NCBI GenBank assembly: GCA_954871525.1
Contig: OX940869.1
Coordinates: forward strand, 17,512,001-17,576,000
Length of the DNA stretch: 64,000 bases
Direction of reading: 5' to 3'
Source of the DNA: Parietaria judaica
Taxonomy: Eukaryota; Streptophyta; Magnoliopsida; Rosales; Urticaceae
How positions within the stretch are numbered: the stretch's first letter is position 1; the number at the start of each line of letters is the position of its first letter. A program made the translations under genes and the position numbers. Shown here piece by piece: positions 10,701 to 22,108 of this stretch. The notes under the pieces are model-generated. The model was not told the DNA's origin. It ran no database searches and saw nothing but the letters and a program-made list of their open reading frames with translations.

Positions 10701-11468
10701 ATGATGAGCCGCGCCAGTGCTTCGCAACGCGCGACGCCGCAACCGACGACCAGCATCGCGCTCAACACGAGGGCCCAAACCCTCGCCTGGCGTACTCAGC
10801 CGCCTCGCCAAGTTTCACCAGCTAAGATCGGGAATGAAGACGGTGTCAACGACGCTTCGCACAGGTCAATCAACGTTTACGACAGGGAAAGCACAGGAGT
10901 TAGCAGCGGCAACGGAGGTCGCCAATACCACCCCGACCCTCGTCAGGATCGCTCGGGGGGTCGCTAGGAGGTTCGCCAAAATGAAGACCCAGAAGATGCC
11001 GAAGATCGCCAGGACCACCCCGACCCTCGTCAGGATCGCCTGGGGGGTCGTCAAGAGGTTCATCAAGACGAAGACCCAGAAGATGCCGAATATCGCCGGA
11101 ACTACTACGACCCTCTTCAGGCTCGCCCGGGGGGTCATCAGGTGGTTTGCCAGGCCAAAGATCCCAAAGACGTTGAAGACCGTCGGAACAACCCCGACCC
11201 TCGTCAGGCTCGCCCAGGGGATCGTCTGGAGGTTCGCCAGGCCAAAGATCCCGAAGACGTTGAAGACCGCCGGAACTACCCCGACCCTCGTCAGGCTCGC
11301 CCGGGGGGTCGTCAGGAAGTTCGCCAGGCCGAAGATCCCGAAGACGTTGAAGACCGCCGGAACTACCCCGACCCTCGTCAGGCTCGCCCGGGGGGTCGTC
11401 AGGAGGTTCGCCAGGCCAAAGACTTTAACGACATGGAGCACCGACGAAACATCCCTGACCCTCGCTAG
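10701..11468 (+). pseudogene. gag: gag N-terminal region with 87-bp repeats (Tat element 2)
   Basis: A frame starting at ATG 10701 reads a polar, Arg/Asp-rich protein. It has a TAG at 10965-10967 and then continues in the same frame through tandem 29-residue repeats (EDVEDRRNYPDPRQARPGGR type) to a TAG at 11466. I choose this frame over the longer overlapping frame (10717-11478) because its composition, acidic-basic and low in hydrophobics, resembles Tat Gag N-termini. The 87-bp unit is divisible by three, so expansion keeps the frame. The function of this part is unknown; it precedes the conserved Gag domain. Confidence 0.55.
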
Positions 11469-11478
11469 ACTCGCCTAG
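10934..11478 (+). repeat. 87-bp tandem repeat, about 6 copies
   Basis: Units share CCGACCCTCGTCAGG, GCTCGCCCGGGGGGTC and GAAGACGTTGAAGACCG. Successive copies of CCGAAGACGT at 11251 and 11338 are exactly 87 bp apart. Central units are nearly identical and outer ones diverge, the usual pattern of unequal exchange. Confidence 0.9.
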
Positions 11479-11832
11479 AGGGTCGCTAAGGGAACCGTCG
11501 TGACGAAGAACGCAACCTTGCCGGGGCGTACCAAGACCGCCTGGAAGGTCGCCAACCCTCACCAAGACGCGAAGACGGAAGGCGAGCTGAAGTTATCTAC
11601 CTCAAAGACTACATAAAAGACCAGCAATGCGACTGCCAGGCCTCGCTCGACCATTGCCCAGGTCACCAGGAGCCTCCCAACCGCAGCGCGACAACGTATT
11701 CGACCTCTTCTGAGGGATGCAGAAGGAACTCCAAGACTTGGGCTCTGCCCAGGACCGTGGCGAGAGAGGCCGTGCTGTGATCGATGGGACTCTGTCCCCC
11801 CTCACACCACACCTGCTCGACAGAGAAGCCGT

Positions 11833-12906
11833 AGGCGACCTAGCTTCGCAAGCAACCTCATCTACGACAGGAAAGGAGATCCTGTCTACCACCTCGTCCA
11901 GTATCAGACGATCATGCAGATGAAGAAATGCTCCGCCTCGATGATATTGCAGGCATTCTGCCTAACCCTTACGGGAACGGCTTTCGAATGGTACCAGCGG
12001 CTACCCAAGGCGAGCATCTACTCTTTCAACCAGCTCAAGGACCTTTTCCTCGCCCGCTTCGCCGGCGCAGTGACTCAAAGAAAGGAGAAATCCTACCTCT
12101 GGTCAATCAAGCAGAAGACCGACGAATCCCTGCAAAATTTCATCAATCGCTTCGTCGAAGAATCCAACAGGGTAAATGACTACACCGATAGCGATGCCGT
12201 CATCGCCCTCATCGACGGACTGCAGACCGGGGAGTTCTTGATCTCCCTTGTGAAGGAAAGACCGTCGACCATGTTGGAATTCATGACGAGACCAGCCCAG
12301 CACATCTCCGTGGAAGAATATCTCGCCAGCAGGAAGTCAACGGAGCCAGGGAGTCATCAACAAAGCCACGAACGCTCCCCCGACGAACCAAAGATGAAGA
12401 AAAGCCGCACGGACGACAACCGGAGCCGAATGGCGAAACCGCAAGGAGGTCAGGCGACGAGGAGACAATTCCGCCTCGATAGAAGAGATTACACGCCGTT
12501 GATGGTGACTCCAGACGAGATCTACGCCATGCACGGCGACAAGTTCAAGAAGCCTCCTCCGCTTAACAAGCCTGCGAAGGATAGGAGCTGATACCGCCAA
12601 TACCATCGTGACTACAGTCACATGACGTCGCAGTGCTACCAGCTGAAGGACCAAATTGAAGAACTGATCAAGAAAGGACAGCTAAAGGAGTTCGTTAAAA
12701 GGCTCACGGCGAATGACGGAAGTGTACCGACCCCACTCTTGACGATTGCGCAACAGACGACTCAAGGCGACGACCGAGGGAAAGCCATAGCGGCAACCCC
12801 GCTGAACGCTGTATCCACAATCATTGGAAGTCCAAGAACTGGAAACTCAGGCCAAAGCAGGCGGAGCTACGCACGCGCAATGGAGAAAGGATGGTCGCCA
12901 TACTAG
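11833..12906 (+). pseudogene. gag: Gag capsid region and zinc-knuckle-like tail (Tat element 2)
   Basis: The frame reads the Retrotrans_gag fold typical of Tat elements: YHLVQYQTIM, then LTLTGTAFEWYQRLP, then LWSIKQKTDESLQNFINRF and the HGDKFKKPPPL segment. A TGA at 12589-12591 interrupts it. The same frame continues into HMTSQCYQLKDQIEELIKKG, the usual histidine/cysteine region, and ends at TAG 12904. Gag packages the element RNA into particles in the cytoplasm. The upstream join to the repeat-bearing N-terminus needs a frame change, so this copy is dead. Confidence 0.82.
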
Positions 12907-12915
12907 GTTAACCTG

Positions 12916-13528
12916 ATGGGCTTAACACCACCGATCCGCATTGGTGACGCCATCACCTTCACAGAAGACGAAGCTGTGGCCATTCACCACCCGCACAACG
13001 ACGCCATCGTCGTGGAAGCGCAGATCGCCATCAGCATGGTCAGGAGGATCCTCATCGACAACCGAAGTAATCTTCAAGACGGCCTTTGACAAGATAAGCT
13101 TGGGTCGAATCATCGCAAACCCAGTGCGTACACCGCTACTCGGTTTTGCAGGAGAACGCGTGACGACCGAAGGATCCATCGAGCTACTGACGACCTTCGG
13201 GGCTAAAGACGGACCTAAGGTGATTCGAATGGTGAGCTATCTCATCGTCGACATGCCTTCGTCATACAACGTCATCATCGGGAGGCCCACGCTCAACCAA
13301 CTTTAGGCCGTGACATCCACCTATCACCTACTCGTCAAGTTCCCAATGCCAAGCGGAGTCAGAATCATGCGAGGAAGCAAGCCGAGTCACGAGCCTGCTA
13401 CAAGAAGGGAGTACGCCGGAGCACAGCCACAGTCGCCGCCATCAGCGAAGGAGTCAACAACCTCAGCATCGCCAGACGAGGAGAACCAGGAGAGGACACG
13501 AAAAATCCAAGAGCCGTTATTGGACTGA
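12916..13528 (+). pseudogene. aspartic protease region (Tat element 2)
   Basis: The first part reads MGLTPPIRIGDAITFTEDE, the strand leading into the Tat protease. At the active site (about 13050-13065) the Asp-Asn pair is followed by Arg instead of Gly. Around ten bases are missing relative to family spacing, which shifts the frame. The second frame continues with the flap and the C-terminal strand MPSSYNVIIGRPTLNQL, then TAG 13304 and TGA 13526. The enzyme would cleave the polyprotein; here it is inactive. Reverse transcriptase, which should follow, is absent. Confidence 0.75.
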
Positions 13529-13665
13529 GAGAAATATTCGCTCTCCTGCGACAATACAAGAAGACCCTGGACCAATCCAGGAAGACGAACGGAGCCGCAC
13601 CAGAAGATTCTCCAGACTACGCGACGTACAGGTGCCTCGTCGACAAGATATTCAACCGCCTACGC

Positions 13666-14346
13666 TTGATCAAGCGGAAGATCCACCTCGCCAAGCAAAG
13701 AAGCGAAGAAGAATGCCAACCAGGGGTTGCCAAGAAAAGAGAAGCAAAGGCCGACATAGTCACCGAGCAAACTCATGGCGCCAACACCCCCGCAGCTGAA
13801 GGAAGAAAGAAGACGAAGAAAAGAACACCAAGCAGAAGAACCGCGCCCAACGAGCCGGTATGGAGTATGCACATCAATGGAGTCAACGGCGACGCAATCG
13901 CAGGAGCAGGAATCTTCTTCACAAACCCTCAAGGAGAAAAGTCGAAGTACGTTATCAAGTTCGAGTTCAAAGCCTCCAGCGATGAAGCCGAATGCGGAGC
14001 ACTACTCGCCGGCCTAAACCTTGCCGAAAGGCTCGAAGTGAAGAATGTACAGATACACTGCAGCTCACAGAAGATCGCGAGCCAGATGAACGGCGAACTA
14101 CCGACACAGGAGGACAAGACGCTAACTCAGCTGCAAGAAGCCATGGACCGCCTCCAGCCATTGACATGGTACGAGGTCGCTTGGACCCCTGCAATCGCCA
14201 ATGATGAAACAGCCACGCTAGCTCGACCAATGAGCGGAAAAGGAGAAGAAAATGGTACAAGACCCCCGACAAAGAAACAGAGGAATAATCAACCGCCTAC
14301 GAAGAAGTTCTCGCCATCAAAACCGAAGACGAGCCCAAGTGGATGA
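13666..14346 (+). pseudogene. archaeal-type second RNase H, catalytic residues lost (Tat element 2)
   Basis: This is a 226-codon open frame. After a basic linker, residues from about 62 on match the Tat aRNase H: VWSMHINGVNGDAIAGAGIF, then the DEAECGALLAGLNLAE helix, then IHCSSQKIASQMNGE, then WYEVAWTPAIAND. In the intact domain of element 1 the matching positions are VDGS and SDSQ; here the first Asp is Asn and the next is Ser. It should not cleave RNA. The frame is open but its end runs into the linker normally found before integrase. Integrase itself is absent. Confidence 0.75.
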
Positions 14347-14612
14347 CTGCGATATTAGACTGTCTACGCCAAGGCGAGCTACCAGTCCTACCAGTCAACC
14401 CGCACTACTTAAGACACGGCGGAAGCCCCGTATCCTTTTGAAAGCACAATGCGGAAGGCCAAGTCTACTACGTAGGCCAACCTTATCCATGAATAAATTC
14501 GTTTTTACGAAATACTCTGAAAGTTTTCCTGAAACTGTAAGGCAGATTACGCCAAAACTCGGGGGTACTACGGTATATACCGGCCCTAAAAAAAAACGAC
14601 TACGTGCCGAAG
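14347..14612 (+). other. remnant of the RNase H-integrase linker and spacer
   Basis: The frame KWMTAILDCLRQGELP just upstream matches the linker that precedes integrase in Tat elements, then coding similarity stops. The rest has no recognisable feature. The integrase deletion junction lies in this stretch. Confidence 0.5.
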
Positions 14613-14945
14613 ACCTTCGCCAGGTAATAATAGGCACCGGCAATTATGATCCGGAACTCCTTCGCCAGGATGAACAGGCACCGACAATTACGATCCGGAA
14701 CTCCTTCGCAAGGATAAACAGGCACTGGCAATTACGATCCGGAACTCCTTCGCCAGGATAAATAGGCACCGGCAATTACGATCCGGAAGTCCTTCGCCAG
14801 GATAAACAGGCACCGACAATTACGATCCAGAACTCCTTTGCTATGATAAACAGGCACAGGCATTACGATCCAGAACTCGTTCGCCAGGATAAACAGGCAC
14901 CGGCAATTACGATCCGGAACCCCTTCGCCAGGAAATAATAGGCAG
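14613..14945 (+). repeat. 44-bp tandem repeat, 7-8 copies
   Basis: Units contain AGGCACCGGCAATTACGATC and CTCCTTCGCCAGGATAAAC. GGCAC cores lie at 14633, 14677, 14721, 14765, 14809, 14853 and 14896, so the spacing is 44 bp (once 43). It sits where integrase would end. It is a direct repeat without unique spacers, so it is not CRISPR. Confidence 0.92.
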
Positions 14946-15180
14946 CCCAAACTTGTCGGATTAGCTACCCGGCAAGCAAAGGCATATTACAGTCTACGGA
15001 CAACTTATGCTACTTGTAGGTTAAAAAAGGGTGACGACCCTACAATAGTAGCAGAGTGCACTCACAAGACTGCTACGACGCGACACGACGCGCACACTCG
15101 ACAACAAAGGTATGAACAAATTTAAAGTTCAAATTATACTAAATACGTGAATGTCATTTAACAGGTACGAAGCTAGAAGG

Positions 15181-15357
15181 CGAAACACGCCGAACAAACA
15201 TGCCAGGGCAACGAGTACGGCTAAAACAAAGCCCGAAAATGTCAATAAATCATAGAGGGAAAGAAAAAACGAAACACGCCGAACAAACATGACAGGGCAA
15301 TGAGTACGGCTATAACAAAGCCCAAAAATGTCTATAAATCATAGAGGAAAAGGAAAG
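15181..15357 (+). repeat. 89-bp tandem duplication
   Basis: CGAAACACGCCGAACAAACATG recurs at 15181 and 15270, with the following 65 bp also conserved (CAGGGCAAYGAGTACGGCT, AATCATAGAGG). Two copies only. Confidence 0.85.
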
Positions 15358-15558
15358 AGAAACTAATCTCTGGGAAGCACGACGCCAAGAGGCTCCGTAA
15401 CACGAACGGGGTCCAGAGCGCCGAAGACTGCAAGACACCATTGGAAGCTTCAAGACGACGAGCCACCTTCGCTGACAACAACAAGGCCTAGAAGACAAAC
15501 GACGAGCATGAAGAAAGGCAATACGACAAAGTAAGCAAGAATTCCGAAAAGTACGTAC

Positions 15559-17541
15559 CTATGCCTGACAAACGGAGTCATCAACAACCAAAACCGAGTC
15601 CGGAGCATCCACCACCAATGCAATCACCCGAGGACGAAGATTGGAGACGCTCCTGACGCAAAGGTGCTTGAGACTCACCGCACGGTCAACGCTTGACGAA
15701 CCGCCAGGCTCAGGAATCTCGCCTGACGAAGGAATGGCAACAGGAGCAGGCGCGTCACCCCCTGAAGCCACAACAGGAGATGACATCCCACCAAGACCAG
15801 CGCCACGCTAACGAACCCGATGAGAAGAGTCCCCAGCCTTGCCAGGAGACGGCGAGCGCAAACGATGACATGAAGACGCCTTCTCCGATGATAATCGCCG
15901 CGTCAAAAGACGGAAGGAACGATCATCAAGACCCTCGCCAGATGACTTCGAGGCCGGAGTAGCAAGCTCACCAAGGGCAACAAGATCACCGGGCGCAACG
16001 GCCGAAGCCAGAGGACGCACCTGGGGAACAAACTTCCTGAAGCCAGACGAACTTGCGCAACAACGAACAAGGCAATGGAGAACAACAAAGCTGCTGAAGA
16101 CCAAGCAAAGGGAATTATACCTGCAGGAGTCGACAAAGCTGGAATATCTGGAGGACGGGTGATCAACAAAGGAATACGCCGTTCAGAAGCAGGAGCCTTC
16201 GCTTTCTACGAAGCCTTCGCTACAGAAGAACGACGAACACCTTCCTTTGAAGAACGACGGACATCCGACGAAGAACATCTACCCTTGAAGAATGATGAAC
16301 GCCTTCCTATCAGGAAGCGCGAGGAATGTAACCCTTAGCCGGAAAAGGCACCAGAAGAGAAAATGAAACGACCAAGTCAGCATCATCAGCACCGGCGTGA
16401 AACCAAGACAACTACACTGCGAAGTTCGCTTGCAGCATGAACTCAAAAAGGGACGAGGTGCGAACACCCATGCAAGTCAAGGCAAGAAGTCCGCTCACAA
16501 GCAGTAACGTAATTGCACACCATCAACTTAGGACAGAAGGCCGAAATGCGAAATCGACAATGTCTGAGCGTCTCGTCAACAAGAGGACTCTCGCCAGTGG
16601 CAATGTCCATGATGGCAAGACCCTCGCCTACAGGTCCCTCCTCAGCAACGGGCGCCTCATCGAGAAAGTCCCTGCCAACGCCCTGCTCCTCAACGACATC
16701 AGACGTATCGACTTCAGCAAACTCTACGTCGGAGGCACCGTCAAGGACCGAAGGCTCGGAGCCATGCTCGCCGAGAGATCGGCCTCCATCCTCCAAGCCA
16801 CCTGCAAATTTCTCAGAAGATTCAAGATATTCGGAAGACAAACATCCTCCCCATGGAGTCGACAAAGCAAGGCGAATCAACAGCAAAAGATCCTTGCCGG
16901 ACCCGGAGACCAGCATGCTTGGACCAGGAATGATAATTTCCTCGGAAGGAGATAGCCCCGGTCCCGACGAAGCCAACGCAAAAATCTGATCGTCGATCGG
17001 AGTTACGAAGCTCTCAAAATCAAAGTTTCCGCCGAAATCGGACTCCGCCACCACTTTTGGCGGCCCTTTCGCCGGAGTAAGTTCGCCAGAGTTGAAGACG
17101 ACCTCACGTCCTCCAACGGACATCACCATTGCTGCCCACATCGAGAACCGCGCCGATCACATCGACGGAGCCCGCACGAGATCCAGAACCGCCGACGACC
17201 TCCACCATGCCGGAGACCATGCCGCCGCCCTCCGCCACCGCAGACGCCGATGACAGGATGACTCCGGCCGATCCCACCTTGCCGTGGGTCCCGCTGCCTC
17301 CGTGAACCACGCCGAAGCCCGCACCACGCAAACACCACGCCCATCGCCGCCGAAGTCGACCGCCACTGCCGCAGGCGCCGCGCCACCATGCTCCTCCGCC
17401 ACAGACGACGCCGGCGAAGTCACTCTGGGAAGCCCAGCTTTGCCGAGTGAGAAGCAGCCCACACCCAAGCCAAGCGGGCCTCTTCCTGCACGCGCTCCCA
17501 CGCCAATCACCACGGGCAACCCGGGCACCGCCAACCACCAC
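15559..17541 (-). pseudogene. possible antisense extra ORF region (Tat element 2)
   Basis: GC-rich DNA between the tandem array and the 3' LTR. Several minus-strand open stretches occur (17541-17104, 17141-16443, 16104-15808, 15786-15559), rich in Gly, Ser, Val and acidic residues, with no domain I recognise. Tat elements often carry an additional ORF of unknown function at this position in antisense orientation, and the third element here has a more convincing one. This call is by position and strand, and the exon structure is not resolved. Confidence 0.35.
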
Positions 17542-17639
17542 CGCAGACCGCTAGACGCCGCCGACTGAAGAAGTCCCGCCGTCGCTGTGTACCTCCAAGC
17601 TCCATGCTGCCGTCAGCCATCACCAGGAAGAAACAGGTT

Positions 17640-18475
17640 GCGAGAAAAAAAAAAAAAGGTTAGGAAAAAAAAAGAAGAAGGGAAATATACCTTAAAGTAC
17701 CAAAAGTTATAAAAGGTAACATCTAACCCTAATCTCATTTCATTTTCTATTAATTTCGAATTTTACAAGATCAATCAAGCCCAAAATTCGCACAAACTAG
17801 GCCCGCGAGCTGATCTTTGATTTTTTAAATGGTCAAAACGATCAAAAATGGGCTTTTATACATTTTTTTAAGTGAAAAATGCTATTTTTAAATGTTATTC
17901 AAAAAGCCTTTGAAATTTTATAAGTTTCATTTTTAATTTTCAAACATGAAAACCAAATTAAAAATTATTTTTTCCGGGTTTTCATGAATTATTTAATTTC
18001 TTACGGTATTTATCACGAGTGAAAAATTGCGCAATAATTAAGGAGCTTTTTAAAAGTTCCAAGCTTAATGCGCTATATTTATTTTCAAATTATTTATTTA
18101 CTTTCACATTTATTCTGTCATTTGATTTTATTTATTTATTTTTGAATTTATTTGCGGAGTTCAAAATTAATTTAAAAAGGCATTTATTTTACAAAGTACG
18201 CCTATGAACCTCCAAAAGTCGAATAAAATCATAAAAAAGTGACTTGTGATTTATTTAATCAATTCGCTTATGTCTTTGATTATGCTCGAATTATTTTCAC
18301 GCTTATTATGCGATTATTTTCAAAAAATATTTTACAAACGCCCAGTTAAAGGAAATTTGCAGTTCATTGGGAGGACGGAGAGGAGACTAAAATCTCTGAC
18401 AACCCGGATCCTCGCCAAATAACACAAGTTGCCTTAAGTTTTAAAAGAAAAGTTTCTCGCGCAATACAATTACCC
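17640..18475. other. AT-rich spacer before the 3' LTR
   Basis: No gene seen. It begins with A-runs (17645-17670) and continues as AT-rich DNA. Lying upstream of the antisense ORF region, it could hold that ORF's promoter, but no motif proves it. Confidence 0.5.
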
Positions 18476-18493
18476 AAGAAACAGGGAGGTTAA
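18476..18493 (+). promoter_or_regulatory. polypurine tract of Tat element 2
   Basis: AAGAAACAGGGAGGTTAA lies immediately before the LTR start TGTTATG. Confidence 0.65.
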
Positions 18494-19902
18494 TGTTATG
18501 TGCATTTTTCGTAACATATAAAAATTGGGCCCATTTGGGAAAAGTCAAAGCCCATTAAGAAAAGTCAAGGCTCATCACCAAAGCCAAAGACCCGGGGCCG
18601 ACGAACTAAAACATTGGCGAGGCCCGGTGTCAAAGAGGCGACGAGGCGACAAGCCGACGAGGCGACAAGCCGACGACCCGACGAGGCGACAAGCCCCCTC
18701 GTCATAACTTGACGAGGGCATAACTTTTAATTATTCCACACGACGAAGAGATCCGAGACCACGATGATCTCCGAAAAATCCTCCGGATTCCCCTGACTCA
18801 ACATACGGACTCGCGGACAACCGGAAGACATCAAAGACGAAGAGAGAAGCATTGACGACCCTTATTGCAAGGCTAGGGGCCTCGACAACCCTCCTGTAGC
18901 AGGGGAGAAATTCGCAGGCCCCTAGAGGTGCAATTTCTGGGAATTGGTTTTCTTATAAATATGAGCCTTTCTCTCTCTAAAAATTCGTCCACTCCTAGAG
19001 GAGGAAGGACTTGAATAAGAGCTGAGATTGTTCTAGAAGAAGAGTCTTAGCCTCGACAAAGAGAAGTTGTTCGACGAGTCAACGAAGAAGCTTCCCTCGT
19101 CGGGATAAGGCCCCTAGCCAGACGAGGCCACCTACCCCGACAAGGTCGACAAAGGAAGGAGCTTCCCTCGTCGGGATAAGGCCCCTAGCCAGACGAGGCC
19201 ACCTACCCCGAAAAGGTCGACAAGGAGCATCCCTTAACAGGTTAGGCGCCCTCGCCAACCTCGACAAGGTGGACAAGGAGCATCCCTCGTCAGGTTAAGG
19301 CCTTCACCACAGCGAGCTCGCCAACACCAACGAGGTCGACGAAGAACACATCACGCCGGTAATACCCAGCCATCCGGCCAAGGGTCACCCCCGCGCCGCC
19401 AACATCGGCACTTCCGATGAGTCAAACCACATCGTCATTCACCAGGCGTTTATCACTAACCCCAAACTACGTGGGACCTGATTCTCTTAAACTGAGATAT
19501 GTAAGCAGCCTCGCCCCACCATAAGCGACGGGGCAGGGGCCCATTCTACCCTTTTTTCTAGGTTTTCCCTCGCCGTAGGAGCTTGCCAAGGAAGGAGAAT
19601 CACGAAGAATCATCAAGACCAGCTCGGAGCTTCATCAAGACCGGAGTTCGACTAGACAAGGACTCTTCCCAGACGTGGAGCTTCGCCGTAATCCGGACTT
19701 CACCACCACGAGGGAAGTTCGACGAGGATCGCCAAGGACAGCCCGGAGATTCATCCAAGACGACGGATTTGCCTCTAGCTTTGAGGATCATTAGTCAAAC
19801 CGCGTTGACTCAGCATTCGATTATCCTTGTGTTCAGCGGGTCACTCTCGGGACCCGAACCTTGGATCCGACTCTAAGTTAAAGCCATTTTTACGCATTAA
19901 CA
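18494..19902 (+). repeat. 3' LTR of non-autonomous Tat element
   Basis: 1409 bp, TGTTATG...ATTAACA, followed by the TSD CTATT. It matches 9204-10616 with numerous substitutions and small indels, so the insertion is not recent. TATA box at 18954-18961. Confidence 0.85.
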
Positions 19903-19907
19903 CTATT
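19903..19907. other. target site duplication CTATT (right)
   Basis: Matches 9199-9203. Its presence sets the true LTR end at 19902, which shows that the 5' LTR has lost its tip. Confidence 0.8.
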
Positions 19908-20513
19908 GAAATAATGTGTTGTACCGCGGCTAGAGTTTAAAGTATGCCGAAGTAAATGTGCAATATCATGACGTATCTTAACCCCAAATAATATTCGTCG
20001 GGGCTTGGTTTTACGTATGACGAGGCTGTAGCGCGAGACCAAAAATCGATCTTTCTGGTACTTTAAACTCCATGGCATTCAAAATTGTAAGGCCGCGGCT
20101 TTAGTTTTTCGTCCTCTTTTAGTTTCTTACTCCACTAAACCGTGGCTTGCTTATAATATCACCGCGACTTTAGATATACACATACCGTGGCATGGGGAAT
20201 GTCTAGGCATGGTTTTAAACTCTTTAATCTTTCTCTCTTTCACTCTATACAGCCACCGTCAGAAATCCTTTTTTTTTTAACCCACCGTATGAAATCCTAC
20301 TAACCGCCGTTATCTTTCTCTAATTATTCTTCTCGCCATTGCCGCCGCCATCGTAGCGCCGTTACCTTCGCTGTCTACAGGTTTGACTTAGGTTATAGGT
20401 TTTGTGAAAATTGCTTAACAAATTTTTACGATTCCAAATGTGTAAGACAAATGTTCGATAAAATGTATTTTTGGATTAGTAATTGGTTAAATTATGTTAA
20501 TTTGTAGATAACA
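19908..20513. repeat. CCGCGG-motif cluster 2 and leader-like sequence
   Basis: Exact motifs at about 19925 and 20094 plus CCGTGG forms. From about 20250 a stretch rich in pyrimidines and GCCGCC resembles the region 29890-29990 upstream of the TnpA-like gene, so it may be a duplicated promoter/5' UTR. Confidence 0.45.
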
Positions 20514-20964
20514 ATGGCTCTTAGAAAGCGCTCTCTATGTAGACTACACGAAAGGGACAAGCTGATGCCAACTGCATGAGCACTACTTCTACACCACGGG
20601 GGTGAGGATGCTCGAAGCTACTAAAGAACCTCCAACATGGGCAATGCTTGACTGGCCCAACAAGCCCAAGAGTATCCCGAGGTAAATGGATCGTACCGCT
20701 TGTTTTACGGGGCTGAGTGAGCTTGTGGATGACAACTCTCTATGCGAGTGTGGTTTGTTAACAGGTGATCAGAAAATAAGGAATCCGCCTAACGAGTACT
20801 TGTATGAATATATCAAATACTTCAGGGTGGAGGATGAGACATGGAAGTATTTCCATAGGCAAATATGTTGGGGCATGAAAGTCCCGAAAGAGCACATGGG
20901 ACTACGGGGAGTTTTGAAAATCGTGGAAGAAGAGGAGCTTGCAGCCGATAGGTGTTTATTTTAG
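20514..20964 (+). pseudogene. broken ORF of unknown function in CACTA-type DNA
   Basis: ATG 20514 follows the leader-like stretch. The frame reads 21 residues to a TGA. A one-base shift then gives a coding-looking stretch (HYFYTTGVRMLEATKEPP, WAMLDWPNKPKSIPR), a TAA at 20683, and 92 more residues to the TAG after LFL at 20962. The last part is a soluble, charged sequence with several Cys and Trp residues (SLCECGLLTGDQK, EDETWKYFHRQICWGMK). I do not recognise the family. It is either a degraded element gene or a captured host fragment. Confidence 0.4.
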
Positions 20965-21418
20965 GACAAGATGGTAATTTGGAAGAATTACCTCGAGCAG
21001 ACGTTGATCTGGAATGGCACGGCTACTTGTCCTCTGCGTAATAAATAGTACTGCTACAACCTCTCTTTTCCTACTGATGGCCGCTACATTTGGAAGACAT
21101 ATTATTAGTTATGGCTATATAGTCTCCTTTATTTTATAATTAGTTATTATTACCTTGTTAATTAATCAGTACTATATTGAAAACAATATTATGTTGTTTT
21201 TATCATATTATTGTGTCCGGATTTTTGTGTTATGAACCATATTATATTTTGTTTATATATATATATATATATGAATTTTTTTTGAAATTTTTATATATCT
21301 GGTATATTTGGTATATTTACCGCGGCTTTATATACAAAAACCCGCGGCTAGTAATTTGGCCAGGTTACAGTTATCTTATTACGTTTCGGCCGTGGTGTAG
21401 TTGGAAACCAAGCATGAT
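20965..21418. other. AT-rich stretch with an AT microsatellite and CCGCGG motifs
   Basis: No gene seen. (AT)n at about 21256-21273 and CCGCGG at about 21320 and 21342. Confidence 0.5.
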
Positions 21419-22108
21419 CAACCGCGGCTTGTTGTAAAGTATTTACGGTTTATGGTTTTACGGTTAAGAGAGTTATATCAGCCACGGTTAGGCTTCTCAA
21501 GCCACGTTAATTTTAAATAAGCCGCGGTCGTTTAGCCTTCCATGTCGGATATGCCGCGGCCTTTTGACTGGCTTCGTAAAACTTTTACTCTTGTCACAAT
21601 ATATATCAGTACACAGTACCCATCCTCCTACTTACACAATTCTATTTCAACGTATATTATTATCACCCACGGTTTAATTTGGTAATAAATGTCAAAATTA
21701 ATTGCCGTTACCGTATATATATTATTGTTGGCGATTTGTGTTTCGATCGCTTAGAGTCCATATGCAAAGTATTTGACCGATTTTAACTTATTTTATGTAG
21801 ATATATAGTCCAACCACTTTATTTAGTGTTAGATCAACAGGGACTGGTTATTTACTATAACGTATATTATTGTTATAGTGTCTAGTTATCATATCTAGTA
21901 CATATATTACTACTAGTCAACTTCTTAACCCTAAATATATAGTCAGGTTTCAGTAATGATAATAAGTCTAAACCATTTGTTTATTTATAATTAATATTTA
22001 CTTAACTATATATTTAATATTTCTAAAACTTATCATTATAAGAAAAATAAAAGTTTTCACACATAAGCCGAGATGTGGTTGTTTTCAATACGAAATGGCC
22101 GGAAACAT
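21419..22108. repeat. direct repeat S1 (partner at 28067-28862)
   Basis: It shares long blocks with 28067-28862, such as ATCAGTACACAGTACCCATC, TATAGTCCAACCACTTTATT and ACGGCCGGAAACA-type sequence. Motifs at about 21422, 21523 and 21552. Non-coding. S1 and S2 flank the two F-box copies. Confidence 0.8.

Larger units (their letters stand above)
9204..19902 (+). mobile_element. non-autonomous Tat-type gypsy element
   Basis: Two LTRs, a TSD (CTATT) and remnants of gag, protease and the Tat-specific second RNase H are present; reverse transcriptase, first RNase H and integrase are absent. Internal order: gag N-terminus with 87-bp repeats, gag domain, zinc-region, protease, aRNase H, 44-bp tandem array, a GC-rich antisense ORF region, an AT-rich spacer, purine tract, 3' LTR. 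It must have moved using enzymes from a related element, or lost them after insertion. Confidence 0.85.

Noticed and set aside
10717..11478. Long plus-strand ORF (253 aa) over the 87-bp repeats, and its minus-strand mirror 11441-10866
   Set aside because: Both are carried by a repeat unit divisible by three, so any stop-free frame stays open. The overlapping frame from 10701 has a more Gag-like composition.
14613..14945. CRISPR-like regular repeat
   Set aside because: Units are contiguous 44-bp direct repeats with no unique spacers, inside a plant retrotransposon.
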